Below, piece after piece: positions 16,874 through 25,591 of a stretch of DNA of 64,000 nt (the stretch's first letter is position 1; the number at the start of each line of letters is the position of its first letter). This DNA comes from Streptomyces sp. R44. Its GTDB lineage: Bacteria; Actinomycetota; Actinomycetes; Streptomycetales; Streptomycetaceae. The notes under the pieces were generated by a model that was given only the letters and a program-made list of their open reading frames with translations, made no database searches and was not told the origin of the DNA. The translations under genes and the position numbers were made by a program. The DNA lies in the NCBI RefSeq assembly GCF_041053105.1, contig NZ_CP163444.1, forward strand, positions 8,340,501 to 8,404,500, given 5' to 3'.

Positions 16874-17799
16874 AACGGCCGGCCATTGTGCGCTGCCAGC
16901 CCACAAGGCCTCCACCGGCCTTTCCTGACGGCTTCTCCACCGGGCCCGACCTGCGAGGACTCCGCTGTGCGGCCCCCCAGCGGACCAGGGCCGAACGGGT
17001 TACCTGTCCAGGATCTTCGCCGCGCGAGGGAGACCCCACGCGCCGGCCCCGGACCCGGCCGTTCAGCCAGAGTCACCGCGCCCTGGGACGCTCCTCGCGC
17101 CGTCGACCGGAGCTGTGCGGCCGGGGGACCGGTGAAGACACGGGAGACCGCGTCGGCCGGCCAGGGCGTCGGTGGGACGATGCCGTGGGTACGGGTGGTG
17201 CTCAGGTCGTGTGTGGAGCCGGGCAGTGCGGGCGAGGCCCACAGCAGGTGGCCGCACCTGCACACCGCCGCCGGCGCGCCCCGTCCACCGCCGCGCCCGA
17301 TGCGATGGCGACAGCACGGTGACGGCGGCGTAGGCCGACGATGTGCGGCCCGGGCCGCGTGCCCCACGCGATCGACCGGCCCGCTGTCGGCGGGCCGGTC
17401 TTGGATCTCGCGCGGCGCGTTGCCGCTCCATCGAGCGACCGCGCACCGACGCGCCGACCACCGCGCCCATCGAGTCGGGCTTCGCTCCGGATCTTGCTGC
17501 GCGCGGCGTGCCAGGGCGGGCTTCGCACCGCGGTCCGGCCTCGTTGATGGCACTCACTCGCGTACGGTGCGCGACTCCTGCACGAGTGGGGACCGGCTTC
17601 CGTCCCGTTCGGTGGTCCACTGAATCGCGGGGCAGGCCGGATCGCCAGGCGGGTGAGGCTCGCGGTCGGAGCGCGGGCCTCTCCACCACGTCGGGTGATC
17701 ACGTCCACGGAGAGACGACGCGGCGCCCTCTTCCGCGGTCTCTGCTGCATCGCGGATGTCCGCCGGTGGTCGTCGGCGGAGAAACCGCAGCAACCACCA
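16874..17799. other. Non-coding stretch upstream of the lanthipeptide locus
   Basis: About 925 bases in which I cannot support a gene. All long open frames here have arginine/proline-rich compositions typical of antisense reading of high-GC DNA. It presumably contains the precursor promoter near its left end. No transporter, regulator or protease of a lanthipeptide system is visible. Confidence 0.4.
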
Positions 17800-18405
17800 T
17801 CAGTAGCTGTCGTAGCTGGGTTGGCCGGTCGGCCGGTAGACACCGACCACGGTGCCGCCCTTCGTCGACGAGACGCTGACCGGCTCCAGCGCCGTGGGGA
17901 TCGCACCCTCGGCGAACAGCCGCTTGCCTGTGCCGATGATCACCGGGTGGATGGTCAGCCTGTACTCGTCGACCAGGCCGTGCCGCATGAGGGTCTGGGC
18001 GAGGTCGCCGCTGCCGACAACGTTGATGTTGCCGCCGTCGGACGCCTTCAGCGCCCGTACGGCATCGACGGTGTCGCCCTCAAGGAGCGTGGAGTTCTGC
18101 CACTGGACGGACGTCAGGGTCCGAGACGCCACGTACTTGTGCATGCTGTTCATCCGCTCGGTGAACGGGTTGTCAGGATCGGCCGTCGGCCAGTACGACG
18201 CGAAGATCTCGTACGTCTTGCGCCCGAGCAACATCGCGTCGGCTCGCTCGTACCAATCGGCGATGGCCGCGCCGACCTCGTCGTCGTCCACCGGCTTCTG
18301 CCAGCCGCCGTGCCGGAAGCCGCTCTCCGCGTCCTCGTCCGGACCGCCCGGTGCCTGCATGACGCCGTCGAGCGTCAGGAACGTGCAGACGATGATCTTG
18401 CGCAT
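17800..18405 (-). CDS. Dihydrofolate-reductase/RibD-C family protein
   Basis: A 201-residue cytosolic protein of the RibD C-terminal (DHFR-like) superfamily, probably an NADPH-dependent reductase of unknown substrate. Family features are the opening MRKIIVCTFLTLDGVMQAPG, the LLGRKTYEIFASYWP strand-helix, the nucleotide-binding INVVGSGDLAQTLMRHGLVD and the terminal strand EYRLTIHPVIIGTGKRLF. The start at 18405 follows an AGGAAGGGAG ribosome binding site. It appears to be a single-gene unit between two long non-coding stretches. Confidence 0.88.
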   Translation of the reverse strand: MRKIIVCTFLTLDGVMQAPGGPDEDAESGFRHGGWQKPVDDDEVGAAIADWYERADAMLLGRKTYEIFASYWPTADPDNPFTERMNSMHKYVASRTLTSVQWQNSTLLEGDTVDAVRALKASDGGNINVVGSGDLAQTLMRHGLVDEYRLTIHPVIIGTGKRLFAEGAIPTALEPVSVSSTKGGTVVGVYRPTGQPSYDSY

Positions 18406-19154
18406 GGTGTGCTCCCTTCCTCTACGGGTAGACCACACAACCACCGGAAACTCATCGCGCCACTTCCGCGGCACAGCACTACGGGGTCGCACCGCGACAT
18501 CGGATCCGGCACCCGTGCGACATCGACCGTGACATTCGGACACGACATTCGAGACCCGGCAACTCGTGGGTACGCCCTTGCGTCGTGCGCCGTCACTCCG
18601 ACCTGGACGTTCCTCGTGGATCCCGCGCCCTGTCGTCCGCCGGCCCGGAACAGCGCCGCGATCAGCACCACGGTCTCTGGGGCGTGGCAACTCTGACAGC
18701 ACCCGCGCCTGGCAAGTTCGGCCGGCGCCCGGCGAAAGGGATGACCCACAGCTGGGCATGGCTCCTGAAGGAGCGTCTGCGCCTGCGGCGGGATGAGTCG
18801 GCTGCGCCATGGCTCCGGCTGGGACGGGTCTGGGGGCGCGGACCGGCGCTCCTTCTCCTTGGCGTCCGTTTGGCGAACGCGGGACATATGCCGGCCCAGA
18901 CCGACGGCGGCGCCTTCCCGGGCTCCGCGACAGGGCACCGTTGTTCCCCTCACTCACGCCTCACTCACGGGGTGTTCCTACGTTGCCGTCGATTCGGTAC
19001 GGACCCCAGCGGTCCCGGCAAGGCCAAGGACGTGTCGCCTGAATGATGGGGCTCTGGTCACGCTGATCGGCCGGAAATCCCACTCCCGCAGGCCACACCA
19101 CGCCCTAGACTGCGACCGCTCCAAGACCTGGAGATCATCGGGAGGGCGTGCAAG
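18406..19154. other. Non-coding stretch
   Basis: About 750 bases with no supportable gene. It separates the reductase from the divergently oriented cyclophilin and holds both promoters. A short direct duplication of CTCACTCACG near 18950-18970 is the only local feature noted. Confidence 0.4.
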
Positions 19155-19880
19155 ATGAGACGAGCACTGATCAGTGCATTCGCGGCCGCGGCGTTAGTGG
19201 TGTCCGGGGGAAGTGTCGCCACCGCTTCGGACAGCGCTCCGCCGCGCACCACGCACGGTCCTTGCCAGTACAGCCAGACCCCGGACGAGCCGCCGGCGCG
19301 CCGTGTCCCGCTGCCGCCCGACCCACGGCGCACCCCTGATCGTGGCGTGGTCGACGTGGCTGTTCCGACCAGTCAGGGCCCGCTTCCGCTGCGCTTGGAC
19401 CGGGCCAAGGCGCCGTGCACGGTCCAGAGTTTCCTGCACCTCGCACGCCACGGTTTCTACGACCGTACGGTGTGCCACCGCCTGACGGCGTACCCGACGC
19501 TGAAGGTCCTGCAGTGCGGCGACCCGACCGGCACCGGTGAGGGCGGGCCCGGGTACAAGTACAAGGACGAACTGCCGGTGGACCTGCCGCCCGCAGCCAC
19601 CGACCCCACGGGCACGCGCCGGCTCTACGGACGCGGCCTGCTGGCGATGGCCAACGCCGGCCCGAACACGAACGGCTCACAGTTCTTCGTCGTCTACGGC
19701 GACTCCGCACTGCGACCGAACTACACGGTGTTCGGCACGGTCGGCCCCGACGGTCTGGCCACACTCGACAAGGTCGCCGCCGGAGGCATCGAGCCGACCG
19801 CGGAGAATCCGGCACCGGTCGACGGCGCACCCGCACTGCGGACCGAGCTGCTTCACGTCCGGCTGTCCTGCCGGCACTGA
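19155..19880 (+). CDS. Secreted cyclophilin-type peptidyl-prolyl isomerase
   Basis: A 241-residue exported cyclophilin. The N-terminus MRRALISAFAAAALVVSGGSVATASD is a signal peptide with an Ala-rich cleavage site near residue 25. The cyclophilin fold then shows FLHLARHGFYDRTVCHRLT, GYKYKDELP, LLAMANAGPNTNGSQFFVVYG and LRPNYTVFGTV. Extra cysteines (CQYSQ, APCTVQ, VCHR, LQCGD, LSCRH) suggest disulfides suited to the extracellular side. It would assist folding of secreted proteins. The start has GGGAGG upstream. The usual catalytic arginine position reads CHRLT, consistent with activity. Confidence 0.88.
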   Translation: MRRALISAFAAAALVVSGGSVATASDSAPPRTTHGPCQYSQTPDEPPARRVPLPPDPRRTPDRGVVDVAVPTSQGPLPLRLDRAKAPCTVQSFLHLARHGFYDRTVCHRLTAYPTLKVLQCGDPTGTGEGGPGYKYKDELPVDLPPAATDPTGTRRLYGRGLLAMANAGPNTNGSQFFVVYGDSALRPNYTVFGTVGPDGLATLDKVAAGGIEPTAENPAPVDGAPALRTELLHVRLSCRH

Positions 19881-20248
19881 CGCACCGCGATGTCGCCGCG
19901 TCCACGACGAACGTGCCTGGCGGCGTGCGGGGTCGGCCTGCGGCGACACTCGAAGGCCCAGTGAGTCCCCTGGCTCCTCCATGGGGGTCGCGGCGAGCGG
20001 CCTCGGTGTCCGGGTGGGCGTCGTCGAAGTCCGTCCGGTCGACCTCACGATCGGCGTCCTCGGACAGCGCCAGGTTCAGCGGCTCGTTCGGACGGCCCGG
20101 TCACTCGTCCGCCTCGCCCAGCACCGTCTCCAGGAGGGCGAGGGGCGAGGCGGCACCCCGCGAGGGTGCCGTGTCCTGTGAGCCCGGCCAGTGGCGTGCC
20201 CCCATCCCTGCGGGCACTCTCGGCGGCGGCCCCGGCGCCGAACAGGAG

Positions 20249-20360
20249 TTCTTCGTGTGCTGGGGGTACGCGCCTCGCATGGCCGCTGACCAGCCGAAAC
20301 GGCTGCGATTCGGCCAAGCTGCAGGCGGCTGGTCCGCGTATGGCCCGGAGCTTGGTCGGT
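20249..20360 (+). repeat. Dispersed repeat of about 100 bp, copy C
   Basis: Gapless partner of the copy at 6522, with identical block spacing (82 bases) and an identical 19-base block. This copy has the clearest hairpin potential: CAGCCG-AAA-CGGCTG at about 20291-20305, preceded by CCGCTG. Confidence 0.6.
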
Positions 20361-20649
20361 CTCGTCCCTGGCCCCGAAGAGCGACCGCCATGCGGGAGCA
20401 GTTCGCACCGGAAACCGATGGACGCTGAGCCTCGCGGGGACCACTCGTCCCACGACGGAGACCCGGAATCGGGGCTCGGGGCTTTGCGGGCCCACGTGCA
20501 TGTGACCGGTGGGTCATAGGAGTCGAAGTGTGAGCTCGATTCATACCCGATTCCGGGCGGCGGCGGGGGTTCCCGCGGGTCCGGCTGGGCAGAATGAGGG
20601 ACCTGCACAACCGTCGGCCTTGCGGGTCAGCAGGTAGATGCAGGATGTG

Positions 20650-20678
20650 CGGGCGGGGCGGGGCGGGGCGGGGCGGGA
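20650..20678 (+). repeat. GGGGC tandem repeat
   Basis: Five or six consecutive GGGGC units, able to form a G-quadruplex, lie just upstream of the degenerate gene at 20694. Confidence 0.8.
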
Positions 20679-20693
20679 CGCTGGGCGTCCGAC

Positions 20694-20943
20694 ATGAACG
20701 ACGCCGTGCTGACGGCTCTCGTCGCCGCGGGGGCCGCGATCGGCGGCGGAGCGCTGACGGGGGTGTTCGCCCTCGCTGCCGCCAAACGGCAGGCAGCGGC
20801 CGCGTGGGCGGGCGGGGGAGCGGCAGGCCGCTGCCGCCTGGGAGGCCGGCCGACAACAGGCGGCCGCCGCCTGGGACGCGGGTCAACTCCAGGCCACGGC
20901 CCAGCTCGACGTGTCCCGCCGGACGCTCACGGAACAGGCTGCC
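20694..20943 (+). pseudogene. Membrane-anchored AAW-repeat protein, frameshifted
   Basis: The start encodes an N-terminal transmembrane anchor (MNDAVLTALVAAGAAIGGGAL) followed by AAAKRQAAAAWA. A one-base loss near 20815 shifts the frame. In the next frame the same repeat continues as RQAAAAWEAG, RQQAAAAWDAG and QLQATAQLDVSRRTLTEQ. Similar single-pass proteins with a helical Q-A-A-A-A-W repeat occur as hypotheticals in Streptomyces. Function unknown. The true 3' end is not clear. Confidence 0.55.
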
Positions 20944-21061
20944 GGCTCAGGACCGTGCATCTCCAACGCCATCACGCACCAGCTTGTGAGCGCCGGACAG
21001 TTCCCATGCCTTGCAGTCGTTCCAACGGCTCCTGATCCCTGCGCCGGCTCCGGCGCGGGGA

Positions 21062-22081
21062 TCACGGATTCCGGTGCCCGCCAGGTGGGGCTGCCCGGCT
21101 CTCGGCGGTGCCGGGTGGACCCGGTGAGGGCTCGCCCGCCGCGAGGTGCTCCAGGACCTCCGCCAGTTCCTGGCAGGCGCGGCGCACCGACCGGCGGGTC
21201 GCACGCTGCTCGGTGATGACGGAACCGAGAAGCAGGGCGGTCAGGGCGGCGGAACCGTTGAACGCCTGGAGCTTGGCCATGATCTCGACGTCCGTGAGGT
21301 GGAGGAACGCGCCCCGTCCGGAGGTCGCCTCGAAGGTGGCGAGCACGGAGGCGAAGAGCGCGCACAGCATGCTTCCGGCGAGCTGGAAGCGGAGCGCTGC
21401 CCAGATCAGCAGGGGGAAGACGAGGAAGAGCATGCTCATCGGGCTGAGCACGATCATGGGCATGAGGATCAGGGTCGTCAGCCCCAGAAAGGCCGCCTCC
21501 TTCCAGCGCCGTACCCGGAACCGTCCGGCCGGCCCCGCGAGGACGAGCATGAGCGGGGCGACGAGCAGCACCCCCATCGTGTCGCCCACCCACCAGGCCA
21601 GCCAGGCGGGCCAGAACTCGCTCTTGTCCAGGGAGCTCTTCGCCACCTGCAGTCCGACCCCCGCGGTCGCGCTGATCATCATGGCGCCGAACCCGCCGAG
21701 GAAGACCAGGGAGAGTCCGTCCCGCAGCCGCGCCATGTCGCGCCGGAAGCCGGCCCGTCTCAGCAGCAGGAAGGCGCAGAGTGGCGCGACGGTGTTGCTG
21801 ACCACGATGACCACTGTGGTGGGCCCCGGAGTGGTGAGGGAGGCGATGACGAGGAAGGAGCCGAGGGCGATCCCAGGCCAGACCCGCGCGCCCAGCAGCA
21901 GCAGGGCGGCGACGGCGACGCCGGTGGGAGGCCAGATGGGGGTGACCACCACGCCTTCGACGACGAGGCGGCCCATCAGGCCGAGTCGTCCGGCCGCGTA
22001 GTAGCAAACCGCCACGGCCAGCGACATCAGAGCCGCCTCCGTAGAGGACCGGAACTGCCGAATATCCAACACGTCAGCCAT
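21062..22081 (-). CDS. MASE1-domain integral membrane sensor
   Basis: A 339-residue protein that is almost entirely a MASE1 membrane-sensor domain of about eight helices. Hallmarks are YYAAGRLGLMG, the VTPIWPPTGVAVAALLLLG segment, the NTVAPLCAFLLLRR helix and the charged loop KSEFWPAWLAWWVGDTMGVL. A short cytosolic tail with ITEQRATRRSVRRACQELAEV would form a coiled coil. No GGDEF, kinase or phosphatase domain is fused. The SpoIIE-type phosphatase 117 bases upstream on the same strand is the likely output partner. The start at 22081 is the first ATG before the hydrophobic part, but its ribosome binding site is weak. A GTG overlapping the phosphatase stop (22201) is an alternative. Confidence 0.82.
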   Translation of the reverse strand: MADVLDIRQFRSSTEAALMSLAVAVCYYAAGRLGLMGRLVVEGVVVTPIWPPTGVAVAALLLLGARVWPGIALGSFLVIASLTTPGPTTVVIVVSNTVAPLCAFLLLRRAGFRRDMARLRDGLSLVFLGGFGAMMISATAGVGLQVAKSSLDKSEFWPAWLAWWVGDTMGVLLVAPLMLVLAGPAGRFRVRRWKEAAFLGLTTLILMPMIVLSPMSMLFLVFPLLIWAALRFQLAGSMLCALFASVLATFEATSGRGAFLHLTDVEIMAKLQAFNGSAALTALLLGSVITEQRATRRSVRRACQELAEVLEHLAAGEPSPGPPGTAESRAAPPGGHRNP

Positions 22082-22197
22082 CAGACACCGGCCGGGCCGC
22101 CACGACCGGGCAAGGCCCCTGCGTGTCGGGCGCCGCCGTCCGGCACGGGCACGGGCAGGTCCGAGGACCGACCCGCCCCGAGGCGAGCCCCCTCCCC

Positions 22198-23040
22198 TCA
22201 CTCCTTGGCTGCCGGCCGGGCCGGACCGCCGTCATGGCCGACGACCAGGACGGCCGCGTCGTCCTCGTGCCCCACCGTGGCCGCCAGCTTCATGACGGCG
22301 GTGGCGAGCGCGTCGACGTCCAGTCCGGCGACGGCGGTGATCCCGGCGAGCCTCGTCACCCGGTCCAGACCCTCGTCGACGTGGAGCGAGGGCCCCTCCA
22401 CCACCCCGTCGGTCAGGAGGACGAAGACGCCGTCGGCGGTGAGCCGGCGGCGCGAGGCCGGGTACTCGACGCCGGGCAGAACACCGAGAGGAGGCCCGCC
22501 CTCGCTGTCGTCGATGCCGGAGCGGCCGTCGGTGGTGGCCCAGATGTGGGGGATGTGACCGGCCCGGGCGCACTCCAGGGTGCCGGCAGCGGGGTCGAGC
22601 CGCAGGAAGGTGCAGGTGGCGAAGAGGTCGGCGCCCAGAGAGATGAGCAGGTCGTTGGTGCGACCGAGCAGCTCTCCCGGGTCTCCGGTGACGGAGGCCA
22701 GCGCGCGCAGTGCCACGCGGACCTGTCCCATGAAGGCGGCGGCCTCGATGTTGTGTCCCTGCACGTCACCGATGGACATGCCGATCTGCCCGCCGGGCAG
22801 GGAGAAAGCGTCGTACCAGTCACCGCCGACGTTGAGCCCGTGGTTGGCGGGCTCATAGCGGACGGCCAGCCGGGCGCCCGGAAAACTGGGCAGGTCCGAG
22901 GGCAGCATGCCGCGCTGCAGGGCCACGGCGAGCTCGACACGGGAACGCTGCGTCTCGGCCAACTCCCGCGCCCTGGCGGTCAGCGACCCGAGCCGGACCA
23001 GAAGGTCCTCGCTGTTGTCGGCCGGCCGTCTGCGGAACAT
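22198..23040 (-). CDS. PP2C(SpoIIE)-type protein phosphatase
   Basis: A 280-residue protein: an N-terminal coiled coil (LLVRLGSLTARARELAETQ), then a complete SpoIIE/RsbU PP2C domain. Metal- and fold-defining motifs are all present: LQRGMLPSDLP, NVGGDWYDAFSLPGG, MSIGDVQGHNIEAAAFM, CARAGHIPHIW, VFVLLTDGVVE and GHEDDAAVLVVGHD. It lacks its own sensor domain, and the next gene encodes a bare MASE1 membrane sensor, so the pair probably forms a signal-to-phosphatase unit acting on an anti-anti-sigma factor. No STAS or anti-sigma gene is adjacent. Confidence 0.87.
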   Translation of the reverse strand: MFRRRPADNSEDLLVRLGSLTARARELAETQRSRVELAVALQRGMLPSDLPSFPGARLAVRYEPANHGLNVGGDWYDAFSLPGGQIGMSIGDVQGHNIEAAAFMGQVRVALRALASVTGDPGELLGRTNDLLISLGADLFATCTFLRLDPAAGTLECARAGHIPHIWATTDGRSGIDDSEGGPPLGVLPGVEYPASRRRLTADGVFVLLTDGVVEGPSLHVDEGLDRVTRLAGITAVAGLDVDALATAVMKLAATVGHEDDAAVLVVGHDGGPARPAAKE

Positions 23041-23599
23041 CGATCACTCCGACGTCACGACAATCCTCGCATCACTTCGTCCCGGTCTCCAGCACGCGGG
23101 ACCGCAGGGGACCACCTCGGTACGAACAGGTCCTTCCCACTCTGCCCGGAGGGGACAGCGTCCGCATCTCATCGGCGGAGAACCGCGGCGGATCCCAGCG
23201 GGGCCACCCCACACCGCCGTAATCGCGCAGCGGTTCGGCGAGATCGAAGACATCGCCCCGCCCCTGGCCTACGTCCGGACCGAGCAGGCCGACGCCGCGC
23301 GACTCGCAAGACACCGGCGGCCCAAGGGACGCCAGGCATGAACACGAACCACACCCTCGGCCCCCGGCGCGAAGAGTTCTGCGCCGGTCCTCCTCGCCGC
23401 CGGGGGGTGGCGGTGACGTCCACCCGGCAGAACCTGCTGCCGACGGGGTGGGGTGCAGACGGGGCTGGCGGAGGGTGAAGGACGGCGTCGTACTCATTCA
23501 GCCGGCCGAACAGGATGTTCCGTATGCAACGCCACAGGGAGCGCCCGTGACTCCTGACCCCACCATGGCCCACACGCTGTGCGTGCCAGGGTGTGACCT
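23041..23599. other. Non-coding stretch
   Basis: About 560 bases. Around 23210-23341 a short open run (AVIAQRFGEIEDIAPPLAYV then RTEQADAARLARHRRP) has coding-like composition and may be the tail of a lost gene. I do not recognise it. Nothing else is evident. Confidence 0.35.
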
Positions 23600-24230
23600 T
23601 CCTTCCGGCCTCCGCCGGGGGGCAGCGGCGGCGAGGTTGCCCAGGTCGCGCTTCACCAGTGACAAGATGCCGGCGGTCAGGTGGAGGCGGACGTTACCCC
23701 ACAGCACAATCGGGGTTCCGAGCTGGATGTGAGCACGGACTACGAGGTCGCGGAAGTCGCGCCAGCCGAAGCCCTTCGGCTCACCCTTGCGGCCTCGGTA
23801 CTCACGGATCCGGTAGATCAGCCGGGATCGCTCGCCGGGCGGGCTGCCACGACCAGCCGTGCCGCTTCAGCAGTTGCCAGGTGCCCTCCACCGTGGAGCT
23901 CACGTGGCACAGTCGGCCGATCAGCGTCTTGATCCGGGCCGGTGTCCACCGCTGGTCGGCCCAGTCGTGGACCAGAGGCCCTCGCTCCAGCTCCCGTTCC
24001 AGTCTCGCGATCTGCGCCTCGCTGAGCCTCGGCCGCCCCGGCGATCCCTTCGACAGGACCCCCGCTTCACCGCCCTCGCGCCACTGACGGCGCCACCGTT
24101 CCACGGACCGCTCACTGACCCGCAGCGCGCGGGGCTGGACGGAGGACCGTGAGGCGAGGACGCGGCGGCTGCTGCGGATCGCGCTGCAAAACCTGAGCCG
24201 TTTCCGCTGCGCCGTCATGCGTGTCAGAGG
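23600..24230 (-). pseudogene. IS630-family transposase, internally deleted
   Basis: On the minus strand the N-terminal helix-turn-helix region (VSERSVERWRRQWREGGEAG) and RWTPARIKTLIGRL, then LLKRHGWSWQ, are followed out of frame by ERSRLIYRIREYRGRKGEPK and GFGWRDFRDLVVRAHIQLGT. After PIVLWGNVRLHLTAG the sequence jumps to LSLVKRDLGNLAAA, so the segment holding the last catalytic residue is deleted. It is inactive. Confidence 0.8.
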
Positions 24231-24628
24231 ATTATCGCCTGCCTCACCCCCGGGCGGGAGTCTGGTCCGGGAATGGTCCGGATTTTGGTGTGTGCTCGAA
24301 ATTTCCTGCGACATGGCAGAGCCTCAATCGCGAGGGCGAGCTGCGCCACGGTTCAGTCGACGTGGGATGGGTGTCGGGGAGGGCGACTTGGGGTTGGCGG
24401 ATTGTCCTCAGGGCTTGGTGTTGTCGCGGACCTTGTGGAGTAGCCGGTGCTAGGCGTCGTCAGCCCTGCGGTCCCGTCCGGCGGCCGCCGTGCACGGTCA
24501 CGCCCGAAGCGGGCGGAAGCGCGCCGCTTCGAGTCGTGGGCTCTCCCTCAATGGCCGCGTCTGGCTGGGGAGCGTGACGCGGGGTGCGCCTGCGCTCACA
24601 TGGGCGTCGGCCCTTCCGGTGGGGTGTG
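24231..24628. other. Non-coding stretch, locally lower GC
   Basis: About 400 bases downstream of the IS630 relic with no supportable gene. Base composition is less GC-rich than the flanks, as is the stretch after 24776, which suggests foreign or decayed DNA. Confidence 0.4.
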
Positions 24629-24775
24629 ATGCACCTGGCCACGGTGATGGCCGAGAACTTCCGTGGGGAAAGACGGCTGTCGTTGACGCGATACGGCTGT
24701 GTCTCCTGACGTCGGCGGCGGATTTCTACCGCGTTACGAAGGATGACTTCCACGCGGGAGCTGCGACTCGGCGGG
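24629..24775 (+). pseudogene. OLD-family ATPase/endonuclease N-terminal fragment
   Basis: The start MHLATVMAENFRG matches the opening of AAA ATPases of the OLD/RecF type. A deletion then removes the strand before the P-loop, and a frame change follows. The next frame reads GKTAVVDAIRLCLLTSAADF and YRVTKDDFH, which is the Walker A lysine/threonine and the following helix of OLD-family ATP-dependent nucleases. Nothing downstream of this is recognisable (no Walker B, no TOPRIM). It is a small relic of a probable defence gene. Confidence 0.65.
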
Positions 24776-25591
24776 GGCTCGGATGCAACAACGCCATGTT
24801 CTCGGCCGCCGGGCCGTGATCAGGAACCGTGGGTATGAGCGATGTGGCGGAAGAGTTGATTCCGCTGGTGGGAAGCGGTCTTCTTGAGGTTGTCTATGGG
24901 GGCGCTGACCTGTATCAATGCGGCCGTACCCACTCCTGACCTGCACGGATAAGCTTTTCAGCGTATTTCGGGATCGTGCTGCTTTACGCGGTCGATTCTC
25001 CCCACGCGCTCCCCAGGACCGTCGACACTCCCCAGAGAAAGTGCCGTTGCGGCGGGCCGTGGTGGCACGGGACGCCATTTCATCGGAGGCGCCGCCAAGG
25101 GCACGCTGAGTGACTTCCTGCGAGGGCAGGGCAGAAGCCTGGCGTCGAGCGGATGAGCCGTCGTCAGGTCAGGGAATAGTCAGGGCGGTCCGTGTCAGCG
25201 CGAGGTGCAGCATCCCCGTCACCAACGGCATCCCGTACAAGGAACCGTCCGCGCCTGCGCTCGCTGCCACTCCTCCACTGCGCCATGTGGCAGCGGCATG
25301 TCCAGTGCCGTACTGGCGACGGCCTTGAAGGCGATCAGCATCGCCTGGTGCCGAGTCGGACACTGGTTCTTCGGAGCGTGGAGCCCCAGCGAGCGGTCTT
25401 CCGAGATCGTCGGCTTGAATGGGCCGTCAGCGAGTTGGCCGAGTGCGACCGGACACACTCCCCGGGCACCGGGCCTTCCATGTCGGCACGGGCCAGACCG
25501 TCCGCCCGAGGCGCAGGCTTTGGCCGTATGCCTCTGCCGAGGCTAGGGTGTGCCGCCGTACTCGGCGGATCGCTCCCTGAAGAAGGTGGGA
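24776..25591. other. Non-coding stretch before the sigma-factor gene
   Basis: About 815 bases without a supportable gene. It includes a locally AT-richer part at about 24840-25000, and the promoter region of the membrane-linked sigma factor at its right end. No IS end or tRNA was recognised. Confidence 0.4.

Larger units (their letters stand above)
19881..20693. other. Non-coding stretch with repeat copy C and G-tract
   Basis: About 810 bases without a supportable gene. Recognisable contents are the dispersed repeat at 20249-20360 and the GGGGC tandem at 20650-20678. Confidence 0.45.

Noticed and set aside
17052..17800. Overlapping long frames upstream of the reductase as transporter or regulator genes of the lanthipeptide locus
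   Set aside because: None shows hydrophobic helices, ATPase motifs or a helix-turn-helix. All have Arg/Pro/Ser-rich antisense-like composition.
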